From positions 62,001 to 126,000 of the forward strand of contig ONJS01000004.1 in the NCBI GenBank assembly GCA_900318205.1: a stretch of 64,000 nucleotides of DNA, written 5' to 3'. Below the pieces are notes generated by a model, which did no database searches, had not been told where the DNA came from, and saw only the letters and a program-made list of their open reading frames with translations. The position numbers and the translations under genes are program-made. This DNA comes from an uncultured Prevotellaceae bacterium. Its GTDB lineage: Bacteria > Bacteroidota > Bacteroidia > Bacteroidales > Muribaculaceae. This document shows positions 17,715 to 27,094 of this stretch, piece after piece (position 1 is the first letter of the stretch; each line of letters opens with the position of its first letter).

Positions 17715-20239
17715 TATGATTTGTTGGTTGCCATGTAATCAACAAGGGCATTGACGTCAGCGACATTAAGCTCACCGTCAAAGTTCAAGTCACCGATGAT
17801 GTGGATTGCGCTACCTGCCGAAGTAATCTCAACAGGATAGAGTTCAAGCTGATTATTGTAAACAGTCAGGAAGCCCGACACATTCCATTTCATATCGCCA
17901 TCATCCTCTTGTGTCCAGGTCCAATCATAGTCAATCTTACCAGACAGAATAATATCAATCAGGCTGTTGATGTCGGCAATGGTTACCTCACCGTCATTGT
18001 TCAAGTCATAGGGATTGCGCGGTGGAGCGATTGGGAGCTCTGGCCCCGGTATCTCTATGTGGAACTTGTTGAAAACCAGCAATCGGTCACACTCGTCCTC
18101 GATATAGGTATTGCCGCCCTCGGTAACAAACTTCACATTCTCAAAACGTACATACCAGTGGCACATGTCCTGCGACACTTCTTCGGTACATCCGGCATCC
18201 TCAGGTTCTACAGGGAGGCCATGACCGACCTTGACCCAATCCCCAACGGGCATAAGTTGCCTTTGATTTTGATAGGTTGTCCAACGGGCAACGCCCTCGA
18301 TGGTGTCGCCATTGACAAATTCTCCACCGACATTGCCATACATCAGAATATAATCTTCACACAGGTCCTGAGCGTACAGATTCACACCATTCTGATAGAT
18401 GACGACAAGCTTGATCTTGAATGTCTCATTATTCTCTAAATTATACGCATCCTGCAGGCAATGGACAGGTTCCGGATCTTGATCATCAAAATCCCATACC
18501 AGCAACTGGAAAATGCCCCTATGGGCCGATACAATGCCACGGATATCTATCCGCTGCGTCTCGTCAGGATAAGTAAAGGGGAGTCCAGGCCTGATGTAGA
18601 TGGGCAATTCGTTGCCGTTCTCGTCACGGATTACACCCTTCTCCTTGTCAACAATCACGTTCTTGATGATGACATAATGTGCCCAAAGTTCTGGGCCGAC
18701 TTGCGGGATAGTCACCTCTTCAGGAACCACCTCCACATGAGCTTTGGACGGTTGGAAGCCGGATAACGGTTGAGCCAGTTCAGGCCAGCCGTCATAATAG
18801 GTCACCTTGCCACCAAAGCCAGAGGGTATCACGTCACCATGATAGTAGATCTGCCCCACATTTCCATAGATAAGTCCGTAGCCCGTCTCGTCCTTGGCAT
18901 AAAGATAGTTACCTGACTGCAGGATGACCGTGGCATCATAGTCAAAGGTAATCTCGTAGGGATTGGGATTCTCGGGATTATAGAATTGCCAGTAGTTGCC
19001 CAGTCCGATGCGCAGATTATCATGAGGAGTAATCGTTATCGGCAAGAGCTGATAAATGACATTCTCCCTGCCATAGGAGCCGATGATGCCTGTGATATCA
19101 TAGTGGCGAGACAAGTCGGGCGGGACAGGACAATCAAAACGGTTGAAATACATGGGAATCCTGTTGCCCGAGGCATCAACAGCATAGTATATACCGTCCT
19201 CCTCGATGATGGTCACATCCTCGAGAATCACGTAGTGGGCAAACAGCTCGTGGCCTACCTGGTCAAGAGCGATCTGCTCGGGCTCAATAGGGATATTGCT
19301 GGTGGCAGTCTGGAAATTGACCGGGTTTATCAATTCCATCTCTCCGGAGTAGGTGGTTCTGGTGACTACAAAGCCAGCGGGAATCACGTCTCCAGTGCGG
19401 TAGGTCTGCCCCACATTACCATAAATCAAGGCATAACCGCCACAGCCGTCCTTGACAAACAAATATCGGGACGTCTGAGCCACAGCATAGATAGGCGAGG
19501 TGAAACGCACCTCGGTGTTATCATCCAATGGTTCCAAATCCTCAAAACAGTTGAAAGACGGCAGACTGACGATGGTATAATCGGCACTCACGACGTCACT
19601 CACCTCTCCATCAAGGATTGCAACAGCCTTGATGGTCATGTCATGATTGACAACAATTGGGGCTGTGTACACGGGAGACTGGGCATCAGGGTTACTGCCG
19701 TTGGTCGTGTAGTGAACGGTGGCGCCAGCGGTGTAACTGGTGATGGTCGCCTCAAAGGGCTCGTAATAAGTACCGGACGCTGGGCTGATGATAGGAGCGC
19801 ACAAGCCTTCACCATCATCAATGGTAACGATAATCTTGGTGATACGCACTTGATTGGTCTTGGCTATAAAGCTAACCACAGGCGCACTACCCGTCCACAC
19901 ACCGATTTTCTCTTGATAAGCATAGTCGCCAACACTCTGTTCAAAGCATCCGGGACCATACTGGGCATCGCCCTCGCCAGTACAGTGAAACTCAATTTTA
20001 ATGATATTTCCATAGCAGGTACTGATGCGGAGAATCTGGCCCTTGTACACACGAAATTGGGTCTCATTGACAAGGCCGTTGCTCACTTCAACCGTCACAC
20101 AGTCCTTTTCAATAGCGTAGGATGAGGGAGCAGGAGTCAAGCCGACTCCATCCTGAGGCACAAAGACGACAACCCTCACCCCTGCCCAAGCAGCAACCGC
20201 CATCAGGCACAACAACAATAACGTAAAGATTCTTTTCAT
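17714..20239 (-). CDS. Large secreted protein: chitobiase-like domain, OB-like repeats, C-terminal dockerin-like repeats
   Basis: An 841-residue exported protein. The start at 20239 gives a clean signal peptide (MKRIFTLLLLCLMAVAAWAG); an in-frame codon at 20308 is upstream of the promoter box and is rejected. Domains in order: a beta domain of about 120 residues (YGPGCFEQSVGDYAYQEKIG), a chitobiase C-terminal-like Ig domain (ISPASGTYYEPFEATITS, HYTTNGSNPD), then three OB-like repeats each with a GYxLIYGNVGQxYxxGDVIP core, and two C-terminal dockerin-like units (DLNNDGEVTIADINSLIDII and GDLNFDGELNVADVNALVDY) separated by a spacer of about 40 residues. It is a close architectural paralogue of the gene at 27279-29783. 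Function is unknown; surface glycan binding is one possibility. Confidence 0.85.
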   Translation of the reverse strand: MKRIFTLLLLCLMAVAAWAGVRVVVFVPQDGVGLTPAPSSYAIEKDCVTVEVSNGLVNETQFRVYKGQILRISTCYGNIIKIEFHCTGEGDAQYGPGCFEQSVGDYAYQEKIGVWTGSAPVVSFIAKTNQVRITKIIVTIDDGEGLCAPIISPASGTYYEPFEATITSYTAGATVHYTTNGSNPDAQSPVYTAPIVVNHDMTIKAVAILDGEVSDVVSADYTIVSLPSFNCFEDLEPLDDNTEVRFTSPIYAVAQTSRYLFVKDGCGGYALIYGNVGQTYRTGDVIPAGFVVTRTTYSGEMELINPVNFQTATSNIPIEPEQIALDQVGHELFAHYVILEDVTIIEEDGIYYAVDASGNRIPMYFNRFDCPVPPDLSRHYDITGIIGSYGRENVIYQLLPITITPHDNLRIGLGNYWQFYNPENPNPYEITFDYDATVILQSGNYLYAKDETGYGLIYGNVGQIYYHGDVIPSGFGGKVTYYDGWPELAQPLSGFQPSKAHVEVVPEEVTIPQVGPELWAHYVIIKNVIVDKEKGVIRDENGNELPIYIRPGLPFTYPDETQRIDIRGIVSAHRGIFQLLVWDFDDQDPEPVHCLQDAYNLENNETFKIKLVVIYQNGVNLYAQDLCEDYILMYGNVGGEFVNGDTIEGVARWTTYQNQRQLMPVGDWVKVGHGLPVEPEDAGCTEEVSQDMCHWYVRFENVKFVTEGGNTYIEDECDRLLVFNKFHIEIPGPELPIAPPRNPYDLNNDGEVTIADINSLIDIILSGKIDYDWTWTQEDDGDMKWNVSGFLTVYNNQLELYPVEITSAGSAIHIIGDLNFDGELNVADVNALVDYMATNKS

Positions 20240-20268
20240 AACAATCGATATAGTTAATAGTGAATGTG

Positions 20269-20276
20269 CAAATATA
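20269..20276 (-). promoter_or_regulatory. -7 box for the gene at 17714-20239
   Basis: TATATTTG on the minus strand, 29 bases before the chosen ATG. Its position supports the shorter start. Confidence 0.5.
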
Positions 20277-20309
20277 TGAATTCTTTGTGACATTGCTATC
20301 TCCCTCATC

Positions 20310-20350
20310 TGTGCGATTGCACTTTTTCTTCATTCCTGTGCAATCGCACA
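20310..20350 (-). terminator. Inverted repeat after the Ig-repeat gene
   Basis: TGTGCGATTGCAC (20310-20322) and GTGCAATCGCACA (20338-20350) are perfect 13-base arms with a 15-base loop. It sits between the stop of the 20394-23888 gene and the next promoter and is probably a terminator, although no clear T run follows on the minus strand. Confidence 0.55.
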
Positions 20351-20393
20351 CCAGAGAGAGCATGTTTTCTGATTTAATAGTATCTACTAGTCA

Positions 20394-23300
20394 TTAAGGA
20401 TTAGAACAAATTCCCAACAACGTTACAGTTTTTGATTCAGCACCATCGCTACTTATGGTAATCTTCGCCAATGAACGTCCTGCTTTCTGTGGATTATATT
20501 GCACTTCAACACTGGCACCAGCAGCAGCCTGAGCAGCAGTAATGCTCGTTCTATCAATACTGAAGCATCCAGAATTATCTTCAAGTTTCAACGTCAGATT
20601 GCCTGTCAGGTTTGTACCCCTAACAGTGAAACCATCAAGATATGCCCCATTTGGAACACCGCTGAAACTCAACGAAGATGGATTGACCGTAATTGTCGGT
20701 GTGACGGCTGTACCCTTCAACGAGACAGTCATTCCATTGCTAATGTTAACAGTAGCATTATGAGTACCTGCCGAGGTGGGCTTATACGTCACGGTCACGG
20801 TCGCTCCACTAAGGGCTTGAGCTGGAGTTATAGTGGTTCTGCTCAACGAGTAATAACCCGAAGTGCCAGATAGACTTAACGTCAGGGAACTTGCAGTATA
20901 ACCTTTGACTGTGAACGTCTTGGTCACTGTTGTATTTGTTACAACATTGCTAAAGGTTAAGGATGTAGGTGTGACCGTGAGCGGTTCAATGGCACTACCG
21001 TACAATGTGACGGTCTGTGGCTGAGCTCCACCTCCGCTAATTGTGACCGTAGCGCTGTGGCTAGGAAGGTTTGACGTGGGCCTATATTGTACTTCAACAC
21101 TGGCACCAGCAGCAGCCTGAGCAGCACTAATGCTCGTTCTATTAATCGTAAAGAATCCAGAATTGTCATTAAGGGTCAGCGTCAAGCTGCTGGTCAAGTT
21201 TGATCCCGTGACAGTAAAGCCATTAAGATAGGCTCCATTTGGAACACCGCTGAAGCTCAACGAAGATGGATTGACCGTAATTGTCGGTGTGACCGCAGTG
21301 CCATTCAACGCGACAGTATTAGTTGTAGTGCCGTCTCCGATATTGACTGTGGCATTATGAGTGCCTGCCGAGGTGGGCTTATATGTCACGGTCACGGTCA
21401 CTCCACTAAGGGCTTGAGCTGGAGTTATAGTGGTTCTGCTCAGCGTATAATATGATGAAGTTCCCAACAGACTTAAGGTCAAAGTTTTCTCAGTATAGCC
21501 TTTGACCATAAACGTCTTGGTCACAGTAGTATTCGTAACGACATTACTGAAATATAATGTCGAAGGAGTAACCGAGAGCGGCTCAATGGCTGTACCAGTC
21601 AGTATAAGAGTTTCGGTAATAGTACCGTCGCTGATGGTAACGCTGGCATTATGTGTACCAGCTGACATGGGACTATATTGCACATCAACTATGGCACCAG
21701 CAGCGGCCTGTGCAACACTAATACTAGTTGTGCCAATCGTAAAAAATCCCGTATTGTCATTTAGGGTCAGTGTCAAGTTGTTGGTCAGGTTTGTTCCAGT
21801 GACAGTAAAACCATCAATATAAGCTCCATTGGGTACGCCGCTGAAACTCAACGATGATGGATTAACGGTGATGGATGGCATTTGGCCCGAATATACAGTT
21901 ACGCCAACAGTTGGCTCATAATTAGCACGCGCATCTTTAACCTTTAGTGTAGCAGTGCCATTTTTGAGAGCTGTTAATTTCACCTTCGGTGTTTGATTCT
22001 CATAGCCTGAACCTATTGTTGGTGGCCATGTTGTGCCCACTTCGGTGTCGTTAGAAACAAATGAAGCTCTGCATATACTTGATTCACTATTGGTAAGCGT
22101 AAAATTACCCCAACCGCCATTGAGATCGATGATTTCAGTTTCTCCATTTTTTACTATAATAGACTCAGGGATTGATAGAGGCTCAGGAACAGTTATAACC
22201 GAAGCAGGTGCTGCTTCTACAGTTCTGTTCCAAATCTTGAAGATGGGCTTAGCAGTGTAGGTACCTACAGGGTAGTTACCGTTCAGTTCCATCTGCAGGT
22301 CTTTATTGTTCCAATTAGCCCCACGTTTATACGTCTTAGTAGAGAAATAAGTATATTTCAGCTGGTTGTTGCTGTCATACAGCCCGATACCTGGTGTTAC
22401 AGTGAACAGAAGGTTTCTGGAAATGTCGGTTGTCAATGCAGTAAGGGAGTAGCCATTTGTGCCTAAGTCGGGCAAGGCGGGAGCAGTGAACTCGGGGAAC
22501 AGATAAACGTATCTCGGCTCAAAAACCGGGAACCATGAGGAAATAGGCAACTCCCAAAGTTCCCAATCTTTATTGAAAGAGAAAATGTTCACGCCACCAC
22601 TCAAATTTGCAGTTAACGGTTCAAATGTGAGACGGCTATCTTTGAAGTCATACCAGGAGGGGGTTTGGCTCATATTGGTATTGAATTCAATATCACCTGA
22701 GACTTTGGGACCAACCAGCATCGTGAGATTAGCCCCAGCTATATCTTCGGTAAAAAGACAAACGCCGACTTGGAATGCCAATCCAGCCGATAACGAGGTG
22801 TGCAAATTGACACTGCCATTGGGTGAATCAAAACCTGTTCCGTCAAAGCCAAACACGAGACCATCTCGTCCATTGTTCCGTTCTCTGGAGTCATAACCGA
22901 ATTGTGACACTAATTTGAAGTGTTGAGTCAGGTCAAGTGAAGCACTGCCGTTAAAGTCCAGATAACCACCAATATTGACGAAAGCATTAAGACCGAAGAT
23001 CGGTGTGTGGATTTTCAGTGATTCATGAGGATATACCACAGTATCCACCTCAAAGGATTCTTCCCATTTCCAATCAAAATCACAATCAAGTTCTTTCTTG
23101 ATGACAAACCTGAATCGGTTGTTTGCGCTGTCAAACAACTTATATCGGATAACGTACTCAAATGTTAATTTTGGGCTCACATCCAGAGTGACCTCATTTG
23201 AATCATCTTCAAAAAGATTAAGAGAGAAAGTTCCAAAGGGAATGGTTTGCTCACCCTGCTCGTTGATGAACCTTCTTGGGGCTCTTGGAGTAGATGAACT

Positions 23301-23888
23301 GTCATTATAGGTTACGACTTTTCCTACGCAGATTAGCTCGTCATAAATATCTTCAATGGATACCTCTTCACACTCGATAATAACTACTCCTTCTGTCCTG
23401 ACGATGCGAGTTACCCTTCCTGCAAAACCGTTTACAAAGGGAGCCTCGTATGCAATGTCACTTACAACTACCTGACCAACGCTTGGTAGCGAATCTGAAG
23501 GGATTGACGCATCAAAAGTCACTGTCGTTTCCGTCGCTTCAATCACATACGGGAAATGGAACAATGTAATGTGGAAAATGCCTTCTTTAAGAATAGGCTC
23601 GGGGGCTCTGAAAGTGATGCTATCGATAGCAGCGAGAGGAATCCGGTACAAACTGTCTGGAGTCCATATCTCTTGGACGACAACGTTAGAATGCCTCCTA
23701 CCGTTGAGATCTATTTTGCTATAAGTGATACTGTCAACATCATAGTTAAGGAAGGCATTAAAGTCTCCATCGTTACGCCAATTGAAAATGGCATACTGAT
23801 TATCGTCTTGTTGTCCAAATGCAGTAATCGGAAAGACGTTGCCGAATATTGCCACCAGCAGGCTGAAAAAAACAATGTGCTTTTTCAT
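20394..23888 (-). CDS. Giant exported protein with five C-terminal Ig-like repeats
   Basis: An 1164-residue exported protein. The signal peptide (IVFFSLLVAIFGNVFPITAF) is predicted to be cleaved before GQQDDNQ. The N-terminal 75 residues contain FNWRNDGDFNAFLNYDVDSI and PLAAIDSITFRAPEP, a segment common at the start of Bacteroidales exported proteins. Residues about 90-650 form a large beta-rich region. The last about 480 residues are five Ig-like repeats of about 95 residues in an A-B-A-B-A order: type A has TITVNPSSLSFSGVPNGAY, type B has LSVTPSTLYFSNVVTNTTVT. There is no dockerin and no recognised sorting signal at the C-terminus (VTLLGICSNP). Its ATG overlaps the stop of the upstream dockerin gene (ATGA). 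An adhesin or scaffold role is inferred. Confidence 0.8.
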   Translation of the reverse strand: MKKHIVFFSLLVAIFGNVFPITAFGQQDDNQYAIFNWRNDGDFNAFLNYDVDSITYSKIDLNGRRHSNVVVQEIWTPDSLYRIPLAAIDSITFRAPEPILKEGIFHITLFHFPYVIEATETTVTFDASIPSDSLPSVGQVVVSDIAYEAPFVNGFAGRVTRIVRTEGVVIIECEEVSIEDIYDELICVGKVVTYNDSSSTPRAPRRFINEQGEQTIPFGTFSLNLFEDDSNEVTLDVSPKLTFEYVIRYKLFDSANNRFRFVIKKELDCDFDWKWEESFEVDTVVYPHESLKIHTPIFGLNAFVNIGGYLDFNGSASLDLTQHFKLVSQFGYDSRERNNGRDGLVFGFDGTGFDSPNGSVNLHTSLSAGLAFQVGVCLFTEDIAGANLTMLVGPKVSGDIEFNTNMSQTPSWYDFKDSRLTFEPLTANLSGGVNIFSFNKDWELWELPISSWFPVFEPRYVYLFPEFTAPALPDLGTNGYSLTALTTDISRNLLFTVTPGIGLYDSNNQLKYTYFSTKTYKRGANWNNKDLQMELNGNYPVGTYTAKPIFKIWNRTVEAAPASVITVPEPLSIPESIIVKNGETEIIDLNGGWGNFTLTNSESSICRASFVSNDTEVGTTWPPTIGSGYENQTPKVKLTALKNGTATLKVKDARANYEPTVGVTVYSGQMPSITVNPSSLSFSGVPNGAYIDGFTVTGTNLTNNLTLTLNDNTGFFTIGTTSISVAQAAAGAIVDVQYSPMSAGTHNASVTISDGTITETLILTGTAIEPLSVTPSTLYFSNVVTNTTVTKTFMVKGYTEKTLTLSLLGTSSYYTLSRTTITPAQALSGVTVTVTYKPTSAGTHNATVNIGDGTTTNTVALNGTAVTPTITVNPSSLSFSGVPNGAYLNGFTVTGSNLTSSLTLTLNDNSGFFTINRTSISAAQAAAGASVEVQYRPTSNLPSHSATVTISGGGAQPQTVTLYGSAIEPLTVTPTSLTFSNVVTNTTVTKTFTVKGYTASSLTLSLSGTSGYYSLSRTTITPAQALSGATVTVTYKPTSAGTHNATVNISNGMTVSLKGTAVTPTITVNPSSLSFSGVPNGAYLDGFTVRGTNLTGNLTLKLEDNSGCFSIDRTSITAAQAAAGASVEVQYNPQKAGRSLAKITISSDGAESKTVTLLGICSNP
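20430..21890 (-). repeat. Tandem repeat of about 590 bases inside the Ig-repeat gene
   Basis: The segment GCTGAAACTCAACGA recurs at 20661, 21249 (one change) and 21840 on the plus strand, giving a period of 588-591 bases. Each period encodes one A plus one B Ig-like repeat; 2.5 periods are present and large parts are nearly identical in DNA. Confidence 0.85.
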
Positions 23889-24592
23889 CGCTTCACGATT
23901 TTAATGATTTGACTACCTGCTTTAACCACATATTCGCCCGAGGGCTCTTTATCAAGTGACACCTTGACGTTATCGTTTCCTTGCATAATCTTGACAATTC
24001 TACCATCGGCACAAGCCACCTCAGTCAAGTCATTTTCCTTCAAACCATGCAGGAAAATGGTACCAGCGGATGGCATTTCAAGGTCGTTTTGCAATAAAAG
24101 CTCGTTAGAAACAGTCATTTGACCATAACGCAACTGAACTATGTTCGCAAGTCCGTAGGTCATCATCATGCCATCGGTCTCTATAACAAAATCTGGCTTT
24201 AAAATCATGAGCCTACTGTCGTCATTAAGTAGGTATTCCATGGTGATGCCATCAGTTGTTGTTATGAGAATAGTCGAATAGAGTTGAGCTGAAGGCAAAC
24301 TCAGAATGATGTCAATCAGTTTGGCAACATCCACTATATTCATCTGTCCGTTGCCATCAACGTCAACGACGGGAGAATCGCCATTTTCGTCAGTGTTCAA
24401 TAGTTTATTAATGAGGAAAGTGACATCTCCAATATTCACTTTGCCATCACCATTCAAATCACCTTGCTGCATGGTGGTCCCTTCTTCAAAATTGATTGTG
24501 ATGTGAGCGGCATTTTCGGTGACAGTATCAACCGCTAAAACTTGTAACGTTGACAAGAAAAAGGATAAAATAAAAAGAAATCTGTAACTCAT
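23885..24592 (-). CDS. Secreted protein with N-terminal dockerin-like doublet and type IX-like C-terminal sorting region
   Basis: A 235-residue exported protein. The signal peptide is FLFILSFFLSTLQVLA. Residues about 42-98 are two dockerin-like repeats (GDLNGDGKVNIGDVTFLINK and DVDGNGQMNIVDVAKLIDII), placed at the N-terminus rather than the usual C-terminus. A short beta domain follows (ILITTTDGITMEYLL...). The last 50 residues, with VACADGRIVKI, VKVSLDKEPSGEYVVKAGSQ and a basic end IIKIVKR, resemble the type A C-terminal sorting domain of type IX secretion. It overlaps the giant Ig-repeat gene by 4 bases and probably shares its mRNA. Promoter box at 24658-24665. Confidence 0.78.
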   Translation of the reverse strand: MSYRFLFILSFFLSTLQVLAVDTVTENAAHITINFEEGTTMQQGDLNGDGKVNIGDVTFLINKLLNTDENGDSPVVDVDGNGQMNIVDVAKLIDIILSLPSAQLYSTILITTTDGITMEYLLNDDSRLMILKPDFVIETDGMMMTYGLANIVQLRYGQMTVSNELLLQNDLEMPSAGTIFLHGLKENDLTEVACADGRIVKIMQGNDNVKVSLDKEPSGEYVVKAGSQIIKIVKR

Positions 24593-24657
24593 AACATTGG
24601 AAATAATAATAATGATGAAAGGTAATAATCAAATAAGTCAAGATGATAATCTCGTTG

Positions 24658-24665
24658 CAAAGTTA
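24658..24665 (-). promoter_or_regulatory. -7 box for the dockerin / Ig-repeat operon
   Basis: TAACTTTG on the minus strand, 66 bases before the ATG at 24592. Confidence 0.5.
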
Positions 24666-24683
24666 AGCAATTCTCTTGAGTTA

Positions 24684-24720
24684 TCATAAGGCTCTCCACA
24701 TCTATAGGAGAGCCTTATGA
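24684..24720 (-). terminator. Hairpin after the DUF5689 gene
   Basis: TCATAAGGCTCTCC (24684-24697) and GGAGAGCCTTATGA (24707-24720) are perfect 14-base arms, 14 bases after the stop codon of the 24734-26677 gene. No long T run follows. Confidence 0.65.
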
Positions 24721-24733
24721 AGAATGTCAGTGA

Positions 24734-26677
24734 TTATTCGTCAGTGCTCCAGGTTATATTCCAGATGGAAACCCTGTTCTTGTTGGTCGTTGCATTTGAC
24801 GGGCACAGGTTGGTGAACTCGATGGTGAAATCACCGTCGATGGAGCAGACTTCGTCAAAGGGATAAACCTCGTGCTTGGTCACATTCTCATTGGTGACGG
24901 TCCAGGTCTTGACGACCTCGCCATTCTGCTTCACATCAACGCGGAAAGAGAGTACATTATCGGTGAACGCAGCGCCATAGTTGAAGCGCAGCCTGTTCAT
25001 ACCGCCATGCAGGACGGGTGACACGAGCGTGCCCACAGCTGTGGTCTTGCCGTTCAGGGTCGGTGCCTTGGCATATTCGGTCGTGGAACCGTTCACATAG
25101 CCAATGAAGGTAAAGATGGGATTGGCATCGGATTCGCCGCCACTCAGGAGCGCGCTGTTCTCTGCCACCCAACCATTGGCCGACGTGAGGGAGACATAGT
25201 TCCCTGTGGGATTTCCCATCGTTTCGAGGTCAGCGCGGTTTCCATCTGCTCCTATGATACCAAATTTCACATCATCAACGCACCAAGTGGCATAGTTGGC
25301 ATCAGGGTCAGCATAATAGCGGAAACCGATAAAGTAGGCCCCGTCGGCCCACTGGCTCAGGTCAATGTCACCACTTGCAGTCCAATCGCTGTAGACCATC
25401 TCAGGGGCAACGGCCAATATCGGGTCAAGTTTTACCTTGACGGTAGCCTTTGTCGGGTTAATTGAGTCCATGAGATAGACCTCTAACATGCTGGTCGTGC
25501 TACCGTAAGCTCTGACCTGGGTGCGGAAGCTCAGCGTCTTGGACTCAGCATTCTGGATATCAAGTCGCGGAGTAACCAACCAGGCATCAAACGGCGGTTG
25601 TGTTCCTTTGTAGCCTGTCACGGCAGCATAGCCGTTTTCATTGAAAGTAGTCTGATACCACTTTCTGTCGCCACTGACGGCAAAATTGTTCCAAGTGTCT
25701 GGCAATTCGTAGTCAAAGCCCTCGTCCAGACTGGTAACAGTTATAGGTTCAGGATCAGGGACGGGATCGCCCTCGTGTGGTGTCACATCGTTGATGTCGC
25801 GCAACATTAGCTGCCAAACATAGCCACGAGATGAGAGTAAACCCACGACATCAACCTTCCCAATGGGCAGCGGGAGAGAAGCGAAGCTGGCATAGTTGGA
25901 GGTATACACACCCAAGAGGTTGCCGTCCTTATCCTTGATCACGCGTCTGGTACCAAACTGCTGGTCGGAATAGGTCGTCAGGCCATCGGCATCAACAAAT
26001 GTGACACCCTCCAGACGCACCAGCTTGGATTGATAACTGAGTTGCGTCTCGGCATCGTACTTCTCTGCAAAGTCACTCATGTTGACGGTAACGGGCTGCA
26101 CCTCGGCACGCTCGGGATCGGGCATACCGTTCAGCTCGACAAAAGACTCCCAAAGGCTCTGGGGCATGAATGTGGTTTCCCATGCGCTGATGGGTGCATA
26201 CCATTCAGGATAGCCCAACAGCTGCTGGCCATTGTACTTGCCGACATAGTAGCCCTGCATGGGCAATACGATCTCTTGACCGATGGGATAGTCAAAGTAC
26301 ATGTCGCTCTGGTTCACCGAAATAGTCAGTCCCGCCCCCGACTCGTCGGTGATGTAGAGGGCCTTGTAGATGTTGCCCGACTGATCGCTGCTGGTAATCC
26401 AGCCGTGGATGACCTCATTCTCGGTTACCGTGTCGACGTAATTCCTAGCATCCTGCCAGTGCTTGGCCTTGAACTCGGCAATGGTCATATTGGGACTATG
26501 GATTGCCTCAGGACCTGCCATTTCACCTGTCAAGAGGTAATTGATCAAGTCGGTGACGTCAGTGATGTTGGCTTTCCTGTCGCCATTCACGTCACCATAC
26601 AACCGGTTGTAATCATTGCTTCCCACTACCATCAGGAGAGACAGCGAGAAAAGGAGAGAAAATGTAAAGCGTTTCAT
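24734..26677 (-). CDS. Secreted DUF5689 / choice-of-anchor J protein with N-terminal dockerin-like repeat
   Basis: A 647-residue exported protein. Signal peptide FTFSLLFSLSLLMVVGS, then one dockerin-like repeat at residues about 27-50 (YGDVNGDRKANITDVTDLIN). Residues about 60-300 match the DUF5689 OB-fold pattern: TIAEFKAKHWQDA, VHGWITSSDQSGNIYKALYI-like strands (VIHGWITSSDQSGNIYKALY), DESGAGLTISVNQSDMYFDY and QLMLRDINDV. Residues about 320-490 match the choice-of-anchor J jelly roll: LDEGFDYELPDTWNN, FDAWLVTPRLDIQNAES, WCVDDVKFGI. The rest is a second beta-sandwich. These proteins are surface or extracellular in Bacteroidetes; the ligand is unknown. Only one dockerin unit is present here. 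Confidence 0.85.
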   Translation of the reverse strand: MKRFTFSLLFSLSLLMVVGSNDYNRLYGDVNGDRKANITDVTDLINYLLTGEMAGPEAIHSPNMTIAEFKAKHWQDARNYVDTVTENEVIHGWITSSDQSGNIYKALYITDESGAGLTISVNQSDMYFDYPIGQEIVLPMQGYYVGKYNGQQLLGYPEWYAPISAWETTFMPQSLWESFVELNGMPDPERAEVQPVTVNMSDFAEKYDAETQLSYQSKLVRLEGVTFVDADGLTTYSDQQFGTRRVIKDKDGNLLGVYTSNYASFASLPLPIGKVDVVGLLSSRGYVWQLMLRDINDVTPHEGDPVPDPEPITVTSLDEGFDYELPDTWNNFAVSGDRKWYQTTFNENGYAAVTGYKGTQPPFDAWLVTPRLDIQNAESKTLSFRTQVRAYGSTTSMLEVYLMDSINPTKATVKVKLDPILAVAPEMVYSDWTASGDIDLSQWADGAYFIGFRYYADPDANYATWCVDDVKFGIIGADGNRADLETMGNPTGNYVSLTSANGWVAENSALLSGGESDANPIFTFIGYVNGSTTEYAKAPTLNGKTTAVGTLVSPVLHGGMNRLRFNYGAAFTDNVLSFRVDVKQNGEVVKTWTVTNENVTKHEVYPFDEVCSIDGDFTIEFTNLCPSNATTNKNRVSIWNITWSTDE

Positions 26678-26854
26678 TGAAAAAACTAATGGTTTGTGTT
26701 AGATAAAACCGGGCCCTATAATACTTTTTTCGGGAGGCCAATACAAGAGGGTGAACCCGCTAGTCCCTCCTGGGCTGGCCTTCATATTTAGTGGATGAGT
26801 TGATCGTCGACAAGAAACAGAGCTAATGATGTCAACACATAAACGGCAAGAAAC
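26678..26854. other. Leader region of the DUF5689 gene with nested hairpin
   Basis: No gene. Bases 26736-26780 can fold as a nested hairpin: outer arms GGCCA/TGGCC and inner arms GAGGG/CCCTC. No TAnnTTTG box is clear, so the gene at 24734-26677 may depend on this leader or on a promoter not of the usual form. Confidence 0.4.
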
Positions 26855-27088
26855 AAGAAAGCGCAAAACCTGACATATCCGGTTTTGCGCTCCTTTTATC
26901 CGTAATTCGGGCCCATAGCTTCGTTGGCTGCTCACGTGGGATGGCCACAAGCCTCCACCACAAGGCTCTGGCATTATTCCTAAAGAGGATAAGCCAGTGC
27001 GCAGTTTTTTCCAACATCCAGTTTTGAGGTATTTGCTACACGCCTGATACATTATTTCCTAATAACAATAAAGGATATTGCTTAAATT
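26855..27088 (-). ncRNA. Candidate structured RNA, 6S-like layout
   Basis: A promoter on the minus strand at 27095-27126 and an intrinsic terminator at 26860-26891 bound about 230 bases with no convincing protein. The terminator has 11-base arms AGCGCAAAACC/GGTTTTGCGCT followed on the minus strand by TTTCTTGTTTC. Within the transcript, GGCTTATCC near 26990 can pair with GGATAAAAG near 26902, enclosing a bubble (TCTTTAGGAATAAT opposite GAATTAC) and an apical domain of two hairpins with GAGCC/GGCTT and GGCCAT/ATGGGCC arms. A long stem with a central bubble is the plan of 6S RNA, for which Bacteroidetes have their own family, but family membership is not proven. A 117-residue reading frame overlapping it looks spurious. 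Confidence 0.5.
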
Positions 27089-27094
27089 TGGGCG

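Noticed and set aside
26699-27052. 117-codon open frame on the minus strand
   Set aside because: It crosses the terminator hairpin and the structured RNA region, is rich in Cys, Arg and Ser, and has no signal or domain.
26855-27088. SRP RNA or RNase P RNA identity for the structured RNA
   Set aside because: GAGCAGCCAACG looks slightly like the SRP RNA tetraloop region, but the GGUCAGG core is missing; RNase P hallmark elements (GAGGAAAGUC, ACAGAA) are also absent.
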